Positions 1 to 7,382 of a stretch of DNA of 35,672 nt are shown here, in pieces. Every line of letters begins with the position of its first letter. Position 1 is the first letter of the stretch. The DNA lies in IMG/VR virus record IMGVR_UViG_3300044712_001119, positions 1-35,672 of that record; one strand, 5' to 3'. Origin of the DNA: a virus. The notes beneath the pieces were generated by a model. The model ran no database searches, was not told where the DNA came from, and worked only from the letters and a program-made list of their open reading frames with translations. The position numbers were made by a program, and so were the translations under genes.

Positions 1-192
1 TCCTGATATCTCGATGACGAGGCAAGCACCTTTCGCTGCCCGTTTTCAGAATACTCCGCAGAGCAAAACCCATCAGCTACCATACGATCAATCAGGCGCG
101 CTGCCGTTGTAAACGCAATTCGCAAGTGCCGTTGCAGAGTGCTTAGCGACACATACCCATTTTTCTTGCCAAAATCCATGGCTTTTGTCATC
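1..192. repeat. Terminal overlap, left copy (circular contig)
   Basis: These 192 bases recur at 35481-35672. The only difference is position 115 (g) against 35595 (c). A gene runs in frame across the join, which fits a circular or circularly permuted molecule whose assembly was not trimmed. True terminal repeats are a less likely alternative, because the repeat lies inside a gene rather than beside the terminase. Confidence 0.93.
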
Positions 193-596
193 AGTGAATC
201 ATCAGATTGATCGGTTGCTTGTGCAGTGATCTCAATAATTTTTTCATCAATCTCTATATAATCATGCTCTATTCCGCAAATGGGAGATATTGCCTCAACG
301 ATATTTTGATAGTTTGTTTCATCGCTATCGTTCCATGTGCCTTTTATTTTCTCGTGTTGGCGGATTAAGGCGAATACCTCAGCAAAATAAGATTCGCCCA
401 CCGAGATGACGACAAACTCTTTCCGCTTTCGCAATAATTTCATCGCTCTGGGATGAAATTTATCGAACTCATTTAGCTGTTGGACCTCGCGCCACAAATC
501 ATTTACCAATGCTGAAGTGCCAACATGCATGAACATCGGTTGGCCAGGCAATGACAGCATATTGAACTGTTGAACCCGATTTTCTAAGTCATCCAT
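1..596 (-). CDS. FtsK-gamma-like winged-helix protein (5' part; continues across the join)
   Basis: The reading frame starts at 596, overlaps the stop of the upstream gene by 8 bp, and runs off the left edge. Joined to 35480-35468 it gives a complete protein of about 202 residues. The N-terminal 135 or so residues are unrecognised. The last 65 or so contain the pattern VSLSTLQRHLRI-FTTAARLID, which matches the C-terminal gamma winged helix of the FtsK/SpoIIIE DNA translocases. There is no Walker ATPase, so it is a DNA-binding protein rather than a motor. The role is inferred to be binding of polar DNA motifs or regulation; the partner is unknown. It is the last gene of the early operon. The left copy has Ala where FtsK gamma usually has Gly. 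Confidence 0.8.
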   Translation of the reverse strand, partial: MDDLENRVQQFNMLSLPGQPMFMHVGTSALVNDLWREVQQLNEFDKFHPRAMKLLRKRKEFVVISVGESYFAEVFALIRQHEKIKGTWNDSDETNYQNIVEAISPICGIEHDYIEIDEKIIEITAQATDQSDDSLMTKAMDFGKKNGYVSLSTLQRHLRIAFTTAARLIDRMVADGFCSAEYSENGQRKVLASSSRYQ

Positions 597-951
597 TTTT
601 CTTGTCCTTTTTGACTGCAATATCACCGCAGATTGATATTAGGATTTCATACATATCGCTATCGCTCAAAATCCAAGTTGAAAAGCATTGATCAACCGTC
701 TTTTGAATTACTTCTTTTGCTTGCGTTTTGTTCACACTCATACTCGTATATCCGGTATGTATTTTTCTCCCGTTCATTTTTTCAAGAATAAAAAGAAAAT
801 ACGGGGCACAGGCTTCTCCATAAGTTTCCGGAGTTTCACGCAGTAACTTTTCAGCTTCGCTTTGAAATGTTTCCGGGTCTTCGCGGTATCTGCGTTCCCA
901 TTCAGTAAAAGCCTTTGCGATTTGTTCTTCTGTAAATTCGATTTTTTTCAC
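589..951 (-). CDS. Hypothetical protein, 120 aa
   Basis: I do not recognise this protein. It is acidic and soluble, with no signal peptide or membrane segment. The N-terminal 60 residues look helical, with a EWERRYREDPETF motif typical of small phage early proteins. A strong SD (AAGGAG) lies 5 nt before the ATG. It sits in the early operon between another unknown gene and the FtsK-gamma-like gene, whose start overlaps its end. Confidence 0.75.
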   Translation of the reverse strand: MKKIEFTEEQIAKAFTEWERRYREDPETFQSEAEKLLRETPETYGEACAPYFLFILEKMNGRKIHTGYTSMSVNKTQAKEVIQKTVDQCFSTWILSDSDMYEILISICGDIAVKKDKKNG

Positions 952-963
952 ATAACACTCCTT

Positions 964-1239
964 TTAAGGACAAGTTCTGAGATAAACATTTCCAGGGAAC
1001 ATATCCCGAACTTCCTCAATACTCCAACCGTCAGGAATGGCGAAAGTGTGATCGACTATCCATTCATCGCCATTATCATTTGCACATTGCACATAGATTT
1101 CGTTGTCCTCTGTCAGCGACACACAAATTTCAAGATATTTCCCAATATCAATACCTTTGGCGGCTTGGGCATCATTCAGAAGTTTGGTGTAGTCTGCATC
1201 GATGTAATCGCCATCATGCGGGTCATAACTGGTTGGCAT
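964..1239 (-). CDS. Hypothetical acidic protein, 91 aa
   Basis: This is a small, strongly acidic protein rich in Asp and Glu, with no recognised domain. An AGGAG SD stands about 7 nt before the start, and its 5' end overlaps the 3' end of the upstream gene by 17 bp. Its size and charge would suit a DNA mimic or inhibitor, but nothing specific supports that. Confidence 0.72.
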   Translation of the reverse strand: MPTSYDPHDGDYIDADYTKLLNDAQAAKGIDIGKYLEICVSLTEDNEIYVQCANDNGDEWIVDHTFAIPDGWSIEEVRDMFPGNVYLRTCP

Positions 1240-1585
1240 TTGCTTTCTCCTCTGGGGTTATCAGCTCAATGCAACAGACATCTGATTTGTTGCCAAAATC
1301 TAATCCCATAAACTTTCGATACCTTGTATGGGCATCAAGCTGTTTCCCGCACCAATGACAGAATAAAAACCCTTGCTCATCCTGCTGATCGTGTACTTCC
1401 TGGGTGCACACGGAGAAAATATACACAAATCTCGCCTGAAGCCGCTGACCGTATCTAATGGCGCTGATCGGGTTATCAAACGCCACCCGTGTTTTGCGCT
1501 GACGGCCCGGCCTGGCCATCACCGGCCAGAACATAACCTCTCCACCTTTGCGAACGATCCACGTAAGTTCGAAAAACTTATACAT
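1223..1585 (-). CDS. Hypothetical protein with CxxC pair, 120 aa
   Basis: I chose the internal ATG at 1585 (MYKFFELTW) because it overlaps the upstream stop by 8 bp and has GGAG upstream; an in-frame ATG at 1606 would overlap further. The C-terminal half holds CHWCGKQL followed by a CC pair, which suggests a small zinc-binding fold, although the four-ligand spacing is not a standard ribbon. The function is unknown. Confidence 0.7.
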   Translation of the reverse strand: MYKFFELTWIVRKGGEVMFWPVMARPGRQRKTRVAFDNPISAIRYGQRLQARFVYIFSVCTQEVHDQQDEQGFLFCHWCGKQLDAHTRYRKFMGLDFGNKSDVCCIELITPEEKANANQL

Positions 1586-2060
1586 CGCCTGACTCCAGAT
1601 ACCCAATGCTGATCTCAGGCAACGCCTTGATCAGTGGATCGACATCCAACTCCCCAGCCGTAGGAGGAAGCTTTCCAGGTTCTGCTGCACCGGCTAATTC
1701 CATAAATCCAAATAAGGCGTGTGGATGCGCGTTGGCTGCTGTCAGGATGGCTTTCACAAAATAAGCGGCAATGCGCCCCATTTGCCACCGGGATTGTTCC
1801 TCGGCGCTACGCTTCTTTCCGCCATAACTGCGTTGAGTTCCAGGATTCTTACATTCCAACGGAGAAAACACAAAACGATATGGGCGATCCATCCACATAA
1901 AGCGGATCAGCCAGGCATGTTTTCCTTTGGTCATGCCCTGCACAACCATCACATTTTGAGCGCCAAAATCATCAAGCATTTCCTGTATTTCGCCCAGGCT
2001 TTTGCTTGGGTGCACCGTAGTATCGAAATAGTTCACTTCTTCCGCAAAACGTTTATTCAT
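1578..2060 (-). CDS. Hypothetical protein, 160 aa
   Basis: I recognise no domain. The middle of the protein is aromatic and basic (WLIRFMWMDRPYRFVF), followed by a Lys/Arg-rich segment (GGKKRSAEEQSRWQMGRIAAYF), a pattern seen in small phage proteins encoded beside replication genes. Its start overlaps the upstream gene by 8 bp and is preceded by AGGAAGGG. It is cotranscribed with the initiator gene. Role unknown. Confidence 0.75.
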   Translation of the reverse strand: MNKRFAEEVNYFDTTVHPSKSLGEIQEMLDDFGAQNVMVVQGMTKGKHAWLIRFMWMDRPYRFVFSPLECKNPGTQRSYGGKKRSAEEQSRWQMGRIAAYFVKAILTAANAHPHALFGFMELAGAAEPGKLPPTAGELDVDPLIKALPEISIGYLESGDV

Positions 2061-2358
2061 GTTGCCCTTCCTGGATCAAATCCGGCACCAAGCGCACCTG
2101 GCCAATCAGGTAATAAAGCCGCGAGTCCTTCAGCGGCTTGGGCGGTTTGACCACAACGTATTGGCCGGGCCACTGGTCCAGTACCGTGCGCCATTCCTGG
2201 GTCGCCGGGTAAACATCCGCCCGGGAGAGCTGCACCGATGCAACATCATCCACGACCTTGATTGACACGGTCAGCCCGCGCGCCAAACGTACGCGCGCAG
2301 GCGCATGGGTTCTGCGGGATTGATCTACCAGCCCTTTGATAGTCTGCCTGAGAGTCAT
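2053..2358 (-). CDS. Hypothetical protein, 101 aa
   Basis: The N-terminal 30 residues are basic and rich in Arg (QSRRTHAPARVRLARG), followed by a more beta-rich acidic part. It could bind nucleic acid, but there is no motif to prove it. Its start overlaps the stop of the upstream gene by 4 bp, so it is probably translationally coupled. Confidence 0.72.
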   Translation of the reverse strand: MTLRQTIKGLVDQSRRTHAPARVRLARGLTVSIKVVDDVASVQLSRADVYPATQEWRTVLDQWPGQYVVVKPPKPLKDSRLYYLIGQVRLVPDLIQEGQHE

Positions 2359-2648
2359 AGCTCATCATCCTCTCCCGCTTCAAGTTGGTGCCGCAATGAA
2401 ATAGGCACAATTTCCGGGATGTAGATCGTTTCAACAATCGCTCTGGCCACATTCTCGTCAACCGGAGTGATACCGTAAACAGCGGTTGGGTTATAAAAAC
2501 GGGTATGGCCTGCTTGTTTACCGGTTTCGGGAACATCCACACGCACAAACCCAGTCCCGGCGATCACCTGCTCGGAAACCCTGCCTGCAATCTTCTGGTG
2601 TCCAAACAATTCCACCAATGCCCACATATCAAAACTTTTTTCGCTCAT
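2355..2648 (-). CDS. Small conserved-looking phage protein, 97 aa
   Basis: The pattern WALVELFGHQKIAGRVSEQ, then RVDVPE, a Thr/Arg-Phe stretch and AVYGITPVDE, resembles a small beta-rich protein often found beside phage replication or partition genes. I know no established function for it. It is compact and acidic at the C-terminus. It overlaps the end of the initiator gene by 4 bp. Confidence 0.75.
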   Translation of the reverse strand: MSEKSFDMWALVELFGHQKIAGRVSEQVIAGTGFVRVDVPETGKQAGHTRFYNPTAVYGITPVDENVARAIVETIYIPEIVPISLRHQLEAGEDDEL

Positions 2649-3895
2649 TCTGCCTCTCCAAAACTAACAATGATTTCACGATGGGTAATTTCAGCCAGGT
2701 AACGCGTGATCTGCGCATCCAAACGGCTCGCCATCCACTGCCTGGCATATTCGTTCCGGCAGCCGATCATCAGCTCACCGGTAGTGTCATTCCAGGCTGT
2801 TGGAACCGTATCGCGCACCCAGGTTTCGTATGACGCGCGCGGCATTTCGGCCTGCAGGTGCTCAAGCACAGCTGACCAAACATCACCAATATTCGCATCG
2901 CATCCTGCGACCGGATAAACCATGCACTCGGTTTCAACGGCCGGAGCTTCAAATTCCGGATCCCATTCGCGCGCCGCCCCCTCAGTTTCAGCCTCGAAAA
3001 CGGCAATGTGCTCAGGCGTGCGTTGTTTTTGGTGTTGATCACGCTCAGCCTGCCGATTGAACACTTCTCCGCACAACGTGCACTCGTAATCCACAAGTCC
3101 AAATTCCTCCAGCCAGGCTTTTGGCAAATAAACCAACGGACCTTCTAGATACTGCGCATCCGGCTGCCTGCCCTTTTGATATTTTCCCTGCATCCCCTTG
3201 TAAACAATGCCGGCCGGATTTTCCAATTCGGCATGTTTTGCCAACGTATACGCAAACGCGATCCAAGCAAACAACTCAGGCCCGCGGTTCTCGAACTCGG
3301 AACGCCAATAAATTTCGTGCCCAAAAAGTTTGTAGGCGGTTTTGCAAACGAATTTCAACTGGTCTCTAGTTAAGTTAAGATTTTTACTAGATTCTTTAGT
3401 AGTTAAAGTACTTAACTTAACTAGAGAACCAGAATCAGGAAATTCCTGATTCTGGACGCTTTCCGCGTCATTTTTAGCCGTTTTTGGCTCATTTTCGACA
3501 TTACCATTGGGGCTGATCTCGCCAGAATCAGGAATTTCCTCAACCTGGGGCGCGTCGATGGCCACCAGTTCATCAGCGCAGAATGCGGAATTTCCTGATT
3601 CTGGATTTCTGGCAACATCAAGCATCGGCGCAAAACCAGGCAGCAACATGGCCTGGGCGCTGTTCGAGATCGAATAAAACGTTTCGCCATGCGCGCGTTT
3701 TTCGCTCTTGACCATCCCGTAGCCGCTCAGTACATCGAGCGCTTTGCGGATGGCCTCTCCCTGGTAATCGGTGTGGGTTTCCAGCTCAGCGATCGACAGA
3801 GCCCGCCGCACAAGCACCAGCACCCACAGAATCGAACTAGGCGCGCCCTTGATCGAGCGTACAAACATCATCGGATTTGTCGTTGATTGTTGCAT
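2645..3895 (-). CDS. Replication initiator: winged helix, C2H2 and DnaA domain-I-like C-terminus
   Basis: The protein has 416 residues. Residues 9-80 form a winged-helix-like DNA-binding region (SIAELETHTDYQGEAIRKAL). Residues 115-175 are a low-complexity linker whose DNA carries iterons. Residues 272-296 hold a C2H2-type finger (C272, C275, H288, H296). Residues 336-412 match the DnaA N-terminal domain, the DnaB-loading and oligomerisation module, with MPRASYETWVRDT and a C-terminal ARQWMASRLD. No AAA+ domain is present. By analogy with lambda O-type proteins it probably binds the origin inside its own gene and recruits the host helicase or helicase loader. AGGAG before 3895 supports this start, although the upstream gene overlaps by 59 bp. 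Confidence 0.85.
   Translation of the reverse strand: MQQSTTNPMMFVRSIKGAPSSILWVLVLVRRALSIAELETHTDYQGEAIRKALDVLSGYGMVKSEKRAHGETFYSISNSAQAMLLPGFAPMLDVARNPESGNSAFCADELVAIDAPQVEEIPDSGEISPNGNVENEPKTAKNDAESVQNQEFPDSGSLVKLSTLTTKESSKNLNLTRDQLKFVCKTAYKLFGHEIYWRSEFENRGPELFAWIAFAYTLAKHAELENPAGIVYKGMQGKYQKGRQPDAQYLEGPLVYLPKAWLEEFGLVDYECTLCGEVFNRQAERDQHQKQRTPEHIAVFEAETEGAAREWDPEFEAPAVETECMVYPVAGCDANIGDVWSAVLEHLQAEMPRASYETWVRDTVPTAWNDTTGELMIGCRNEYARQWMASRLDAQITRYLAEITHREIIVSFGEAE
3363..3427. repeat. AT-rich inverted repeat (candidate DNA unwinding element)
   Basis: Perfect 17-bp arms at 3363-3379 and 3411-3427 surround a 31-bp AT-rich spacer. The block is far richer in A+T than the flanking coding sequence and lies directly beside the iterons, inside the initiator gene. 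I infer that it is the unwinding or melting region of the origin; it could instead be an RNA hairpin. Confidence 0.7.
3429..3604. repeat. Four 18-bp iterons (putative replication origin) inside the initiator gene
   Basis: The unit CCAGAATCAGGAAWTTCC occurs four times: 3429-3446 (forward), 3438-3455 (reverse, sharing the centre to make a 27-bp palindrome), 3522-3539 (forward) and 3587-3604 (reverse). They fall in the poorly conserved linker of the initiator. This layout matches lambda-type origins, where iterons lie within the O gene and bind O. The protein sequence carries the echo as (E/I)PDSG/PESG motifs. Confidence 0.82.
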
Positions 3896-4169
3896 CGTAA
3901 TCTCCTAATGATTCCAGCTTGTAAAGGATCGTCAACCGGTAGCACTTAGGCGCCAGTTGATTGCCTGAGACGCCCTTGACCTGGTGACCGGCCAGCAGCA
4001 CCCCGCTCCAGACAACAATGTCGGGAAATTCCTCGGAATGCTCGACCACCAGCCTGAGCAGGCCGTGAAACCTGCCCAGGCTGTCGATCACACGCTCATG
4101 GGCCACCACCCGCCCCTGCCCCATCAACTCGGAGCCCACCGGCGGGCGGATCACAATCTCGTTACTCAA
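3837..4169 (-). CDS. Hypothetical protein, 110 aa
   Basis: I chose the TTG at 4169 because it overlaps the upstream stop by 8 bp, as in neighbouring pairs, and has AAGGAT 6 nt upstream; ATG codons further up would overlap the upstream gene deeply. The 3' end overlaps the initiator start by 59 bp, which is unusually long for this operon. The residues are well mixed and coding-like. I recognise no domain. Confidence 0.6.
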   Translation of the reverse strand: MSNEIVIRPPVGSELMGQGRVVAHERVIDSLGRFHGLLRLVVEHSEEFPDIVVWSGVLLAGHQVKGVSGNQLAPKCYRLTILYKLESLGDYDATINDKSDDVCTLDQGRA

Positions 4170-4701
4170 AATCAAATCCTTGAGTGCGAGCAATGTTGCG
4201 GAATAAGTGCACTGCATCTGCTGTAGGATCCACAGCAAAATATTTCTGACCGGCAGTCAATGCCGGGTAGCGCACCAATCCTAGAGCCTTCAAGTGTTCG
4301 AAGGTATCCCAACGGAATGTTGGCGTGAGGTGGCCAAGGCATGTACCAGGATGGCGCAGAACAGCGCGCAACGCCTTCAGGTGCAGCGTGCGCAGACGCG
4401 GGCTGTACCCCTGTTTGCAAATCTCCATCTGCGCCGCCTTGGGAATGTCGATCTTGTCAAGCACGCTCATCGGCAGGCACGGCGATTTCGGCTCAAACGT
4501 TCCATGCTCGATGCTCAGCACCAAGTTATGCACCACTGTACCTACTTTTGTCAGCGAGCAATCTGCCGCGATCAACCCGCCCTGCTTCAGTGCGCTCATC
4601 GTTGCGCCCGGGATTTTCTCGCCGTTCGCTGCCATCAGGAAATGCATGGCGCGATCGCTGTCCATATCACAATACAGCGCCAGGTAGATAAATTTATGCA
4701 T
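4162..4701 (-). CDS. Hypothetical protein, possibly with winged-helix repeats, 179 aa
   Basis: The start at 4701 is preferred, with GAGGTGG just upstream and an 8-bp overlap with the preceding gene. Two stretches (MSALKQGGLIAADCSLTKVG and FEHLKALGLVRYPALTAGQK) resemble the recognition helix plus wing of winged-helix proteins, so a DNA-binding role is possible. This is inference from pattern only. Confidence 0.68.
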   Translation of the reverse strand: MHKFIYLALYCDMDSDRAMHFLMAANGEKIPGATMSALKQGGLIAADCSLTKVGTVVHNLVLSIEHGTFEPKSPCLPMSVLDKIDIPKAAQMEICKQGYSPRLRTLHLKALRAVLRHPGTCLGHLTPTFRWDTFEHLKALGLVRYPALTAGQKYFAVDPTADAVHLFRNIARTQGFDFE

Positions 4702-4978
4702 CATCCACCACCTCATCGTCATGAACGTAATACACCGGCAGGATCAGGAACGGCGTGTGCATCGGGGCCAGCTTCAGGAGCTGTGCCTGCGCCTCCTCGA
4801 TGGAATCACACGGATCAAACGCCGAGATGACTTCTCCATCCGCATAAGGCACCATCACATCAACCAGGACGCGCCGCACTTCGTAATCCGTCTCAGCCTC
4901 TTGGGATGCCCAGTAGCGCTCGCGCTGGAGTTCGAAAATTTGATACTTGGTAATGATTTTCTTTTCCCGCTGTTTCAT
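4694..4978 (-). CDS. Hypothetical protein, 94 aa
   Basis: The ATG at 4978 overlaps the upstream TGA as ATGA, which fixes the start. The N-terminus is basic and the remainder acidic, ending in DDEVVDDA. No motif is recognised. It belongs to the coupled run of small early genes. Confidence 0.72.
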   Translation of the reverse strand: MKQREKKIITKYQIFELQRERYWASQEAETDYEVRRVLVDVMVPYADGEVISAFDPCDSIEEAQAQLLKLAPMHTPFLILPVYYVHDDEVVDDA

Positions 4979-5277
4979 GATTCCATCTCCGTGCATAATT
5001 CTTTGTATCTCTCGTGGATCGTCTCTATGATTTCGTTCAGGTAGAGAAATTCCTGAATTGCAGGCTGCCCGTTCGGGATGTCGAGCAGGAAGATGGTGTA
5101 TCCATACGGCTGGCCGCCATCGTTGAAAGGCATGGTTATCTCAGAACATAAATGATTTTCGATCACATGGCGCAATGGGTCATATGGGCCAAATTCGGAT
5201 ACAGGCCAAAACCAGCTCTCCCCTTCGAAGCGCTTGCAAACGAGCTCTGTGTGAAGGACACGCACGTTATCGCTCAT
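4975..5277 (-). CDS. Hypothetical protein, 100 aa
   Basis: The start at 5277 (MSDNVRVLHTE) overlaps the stop of the RNase H-like gene as ATGA. The product is acidic and aromatic-rich with no recognised domain. Direct coupling to the nuclease gene suggests coexpression but gives no function. Confidence 0.72.
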   Translation of the reverse strand: MSDNVRVLHTELVCKRFEGESWFWPVSEFGPYDPLRHVIENHLCSEITMPFNDGGQPYGYTIFLLDIPNGQPAIQEFLYLNEIIETIHERYKELCTEMES

Positions 5278-5804
5278 AGGTTCAGATCCCGCCAATCCTG
5301 ATCGATGGGAGCTTGTTGCGCGATCCACTTCTCCCCCACCATTTTGCAGGCTTTGTCACACCAAACATTGTGCTCGCTGACCGGATGCCCGCGTTTACCG
5401 ATCCCGGCCGCCAGCTGCGCGGCTGTCGGGTGGCCATCCAGTAAAACGTAGCTGATCTTGTCCCAAAAAATCAGGCGCATGACCTGGTCCCTGTACTCAT
5501 CATGGATGAATTTCGGGACATTGCTCCAGCGCCAGCCCTTGAACAGCCGCCCCAACGAGACCGCAGAGTCGCTGTAAACCGTTCCAGCGAAATCGCGCGG
5601 CATTTTAGACAGCCCGCGAATGATGGCCAGCATTTCGGTCTGGTTGTTCGTCACCGGCGCGCCCGGTTTGCCTGGCAGCACATTGGCAAACCCGATCGGC
5701 TCGCCGGAAACTTTGATCAGGCGATAGGCATACGTCCCGCCAATCTCTGATGGATTTGCCCCGATCACACCGCCATCGGCATAGATTGCAATAATGTCGC
5801 TCAT
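5274..5804 (-). CDS. Ribonuclease H-like protein
   Basis: The 176-residue product has the RNase HI layout: D10 in IYADGG at the end of strand 1, E57 in NNQTEMLAII, D79 in VYSDSAV, and a final Asp (D150) in HNVWCDKACK with nearby His residues. All four acidic catalytic residues of the family are present, so it is probably active, removing RNA from RNA-DNA hybrids such as primers or transcripts at the origin. It lies in the operon that encodes the initiator. The first ATG overlaps the upstream stop by 4 bp. Confidence 0.88.
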   Translation of the reverse strand: MSDIIAIYADGGVIGANPSEIGGTYAYRLIKVSGEPIGFANVLPGKPGAPVTNNQTEMLAIIRGLSKMPRDFAGTVYSDSAVSLGRLFKGWRWSNVPKFIHDEYRDQVMRLIFWDKISYVLLDGHPTAAQLAAGIGKRGHPVSEHNVWCDKACKMVGEKWIAQQAPIDQDWRDLNL

Positions 5805-6328
5805 GACAATCCCTCCAGGGCATCCACCAGGCGCTGCGGACTCCCCTTTGTGCCGATCACCTCAAATTTTCCAGCACGTGGATGGCGGATGATCGTGCCA
5901 GGTTCATATCCGCCGGCAGCCAGGCGGTTATCTTTCTCAGTCTTGGTGATCGTCTCAACTTTTGCCCCGCCCACATAAACCAGCCAGCTTTTGATCTCAA
6001 AACCCTTCTGGGGTCGAGGCTTTTTCTCTGTAACTTTTTTGACCGGCTTCTCCCCCGCCCAGGATCCGCGCGCCGTTTTTGCTGATTTTTTATCCACTGC
6101 CGGCTCGGCATCGCCAGTCATATCAAAACGGATGTGATCCGTTACGGCTTTCTGCATCAGCAGCCCTTCGAGGGCCGCGGCTATCCGGCTGTCTGGCGTG
6201 CGGATCTCGAAATACTCGACCACCGAGGCCCGCGCCCCGGTAAACTTCTTCATGGCGTCGATCAGGGCCTCAATATCATCGAGATTGTTTTTTGCCTCAT
6301 CAATGCGGAATACAAATTCTTCTGTCAT
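5801..6328 (-). CDS. Hypothetical protein with basic linker, 175 aa
   Basis: An acidic, helical N-terminus (residues 1-60) is joined by a Lys-rich linker (near residues 78-110) to a C-terminal part containing GYEPGTIIRHPRAGKFEVIG, which looks like a small beta-barrel. I do not recognise the family. It has 4-bp overlaps with both neighbours, including the RNase H-like gene. Confidence 0.73.
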   Translation of the reverse strand: MTEEFVFRIDEAKNNLDDIEALIDAMKKFTGARASVVEYFEIRTPDSRIAAALEGLLMQKAVTDHIRFDMTGDAEPAVDKKSAKTARGSWAGEKPVKKVTEKKPRPQKGFEIKSWLVYVGGAKVETITKTEKDNRLAAGGYEPGTIIRHPRAGKFEVIGTKGSPQRLVDALEGLS

Positions 6329-6624
6329 AACAATTCCTCCATGCCAAGTTGGTACATCCTGGCCAGCCGTGCCAGTGCCAGGCGTTTTAGTGATACGGAC
6401 AAAATCTCTGTCTCATGGTCTGGCCCATAGGCCACTACAAACGAACCTTTTCGACTCCAGCTGCGGCAGCCTTTGAAAATATCCATCGGCCCGCCATACC
6501 CCACCGCGGTCAGGTGCTTGAGCATGTAATCCACTGGATCAGGCATCCGGCGGGCCTTGTTGACCAGGTCGCTATTGAATACCGATTTCGCGAGCGCTAC
6601 CTCCTGCCAGGTAAATATGTCCAT
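6325..6624 (-). CDS. Hypothetical protein, 99 aa
   Basis: The start is taken at 6624 (MDIFTWQEVALAK), one base after the upstream stop. ATG codons at 6657 and 6723 are in frame but would overlap the preceding gene. The protein is basic with a helical C-terminus (KRLALARLARMYQLGMEELL). No known domain. Confidence 0.65.
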   Translation of the reverse strand: MDIFTWQEVALAKSVFNSDLVNKARRMPDPVDYMLKHLTAVGYGGPMDIFKGCRSWSRKGSFVVAYGPDHETEILSVSLKRLALARLARMYQLGMEELL

Positions 6625-6625
6625 C

Positions 6626-6814
6626 TCACCCGCCTTTGATAAATCGGCCGCGCTCATCGCGTTTGGCTTTCGAAGCCCGTGCCATGCCACCCAGGTGTCC
6701 GTGCTGGTGAGCCTCCCTGCCAATCATCGAAAACACCTTGCGATCTTCAGACGGGATTTTGGCCAGCCAGTTGCGGCCGGCGCGTTTGTAATTTTTGAAC
6801 AAGCCTGCGTACAT
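6626..6814 (-). CDS. Small basic protein, 62 aa
   Basis: The start at 6814 (MYAGLFKNYKRAG) follows GGGAGGG closely; a longer frame upstream is Arg-rich and shadow-like. The C-terminus GGMARASKAKRDERGRFIKGG resembles the basic glycine-containing tails of small phage or stress proteins. Nucleic-acid binding is plausible but unproven. Confidence 0.65.
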   Translation of the reverse strand: MYAGLFKNYKRAGRNWLAKIPSEDRKVFSMIGREAHQHGHLGGMARASKAKRDERGRFIKGG

Positions 6815-6824
6815 GGTCCCTCCC

Positions 6825-7037
6825 CTATACCAGGCGGGCTGCCAGCCTGGGCAGCCCGGCCCGGCGCGCCATCTCGGCCGCCAGCGGGATCTCGTCAACG
6901 TAGACGCTGACTTTGCCGTTCACCGCGCGCTGGAAAGCCAGCCATACAAACGCCTGGGGCATGTTTTCGGCATAATCGTTTTCATCGAGGAACTTCTCCC
7001 GTTCCTCCGGGGTGATGTCGAAAGTTCTGGTTGGCAT
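6825..7037 (-). CDS. Hypothetical protein, 70 aa
   Basis: This is a soluble, well-balanced small protein (FDITPEEREKFLDENDYAEN) with GAGGT before the start. It lies 6 nt after the lipoprotein gene. Function unknown. Confidence 0.7.
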   Translation of the reverse strand: MPTRTFDITPEEREKFLDENDYAENMPQAFVWLAFQRAVNGKVSVYVDEIPLAAEMARRAGLPRLAARLV

Positions 7038-7043
7038 AAGACC

Positions 7044-7331
7044 TCATTTGCAATACATCAAATTAATCCAGCCCTGGGAAACTTTTCCCCAGCCGTCCGA
7101 AACATCGGACAGGTTGAGCACATCTCCGGACTGGTGGTATGCCACGTGCGCAGCGCGCCAGTCTGGCTCACTGCGCACGTGCAAGGGCGCCTGCACCGTG
7201 CAGATCATGGATTCGGGCGCTTGCGTTTGGGGTGTTTTTGTCGCCGATGGCCGCTGCACCTGCATTGGCGCGCCAAGCGCACAAGCCAGGCTGACGATCA
7301 TCAGGATCAGAGCCAGGGATATTTTCTTCAT
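7044..7331 (-). CDS. Exported SH3-domain (lipo)protein
   Basis: The 95-residue product has a classic signal peptide (MKKISLALILMIVSLACALG) with a near-lipobox SLAC at residues 14-17. A Pro/Thr-rich linker follows (PSATKTPQTQAP), then a bacterial SH3-like domain (LHVRSEPDWRAAHV ... VSDGWGKVSQGWINLMYCK). Such domains bind peptidoglycan or surface polymers, so the mature protein probably sits on the outer face of the membrane. In a temperate phage it could be a lysogenic-conversion or superinfection-exclusion factor, which is inference. GGAGG lies 4 nt before the ATG. Confidence 0.82.
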   Translation of the reverse strand: MKKISLALILMIVSLACALGAPMQVQRPSATKTPQTQAPESMICTVQAPLHVRSEPDWRAAHVAYHQSGDVLNLSDVSDGWGKVSQGWINLMYCK

Positions 7332-7343
7332 GGGCCTCCGGGG

Positions 7344-7381
7344 CGCGTTACGTTACGACTCATGAGCCGTAACGTAACGCG
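7344..7381. promoter_or_regulatory. 38-bp near-perfect palindrome
   Basis: Of 19 base pairs, 18 match around the centre CTCATGAG, with arms built from repeated GTTACG units. It fills the gap between the zinc-finger gene (7383) and the lipoprotein gene (7331), just upstream of the latter's SD. There is no U-tract on either side, so it is not a standard terminator. It could be an operator for a dimeric or tetrameric repressor, or a hairpin in the operon mRNA. Confidence 0.75.
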
Positions 7382-7382
7382 G

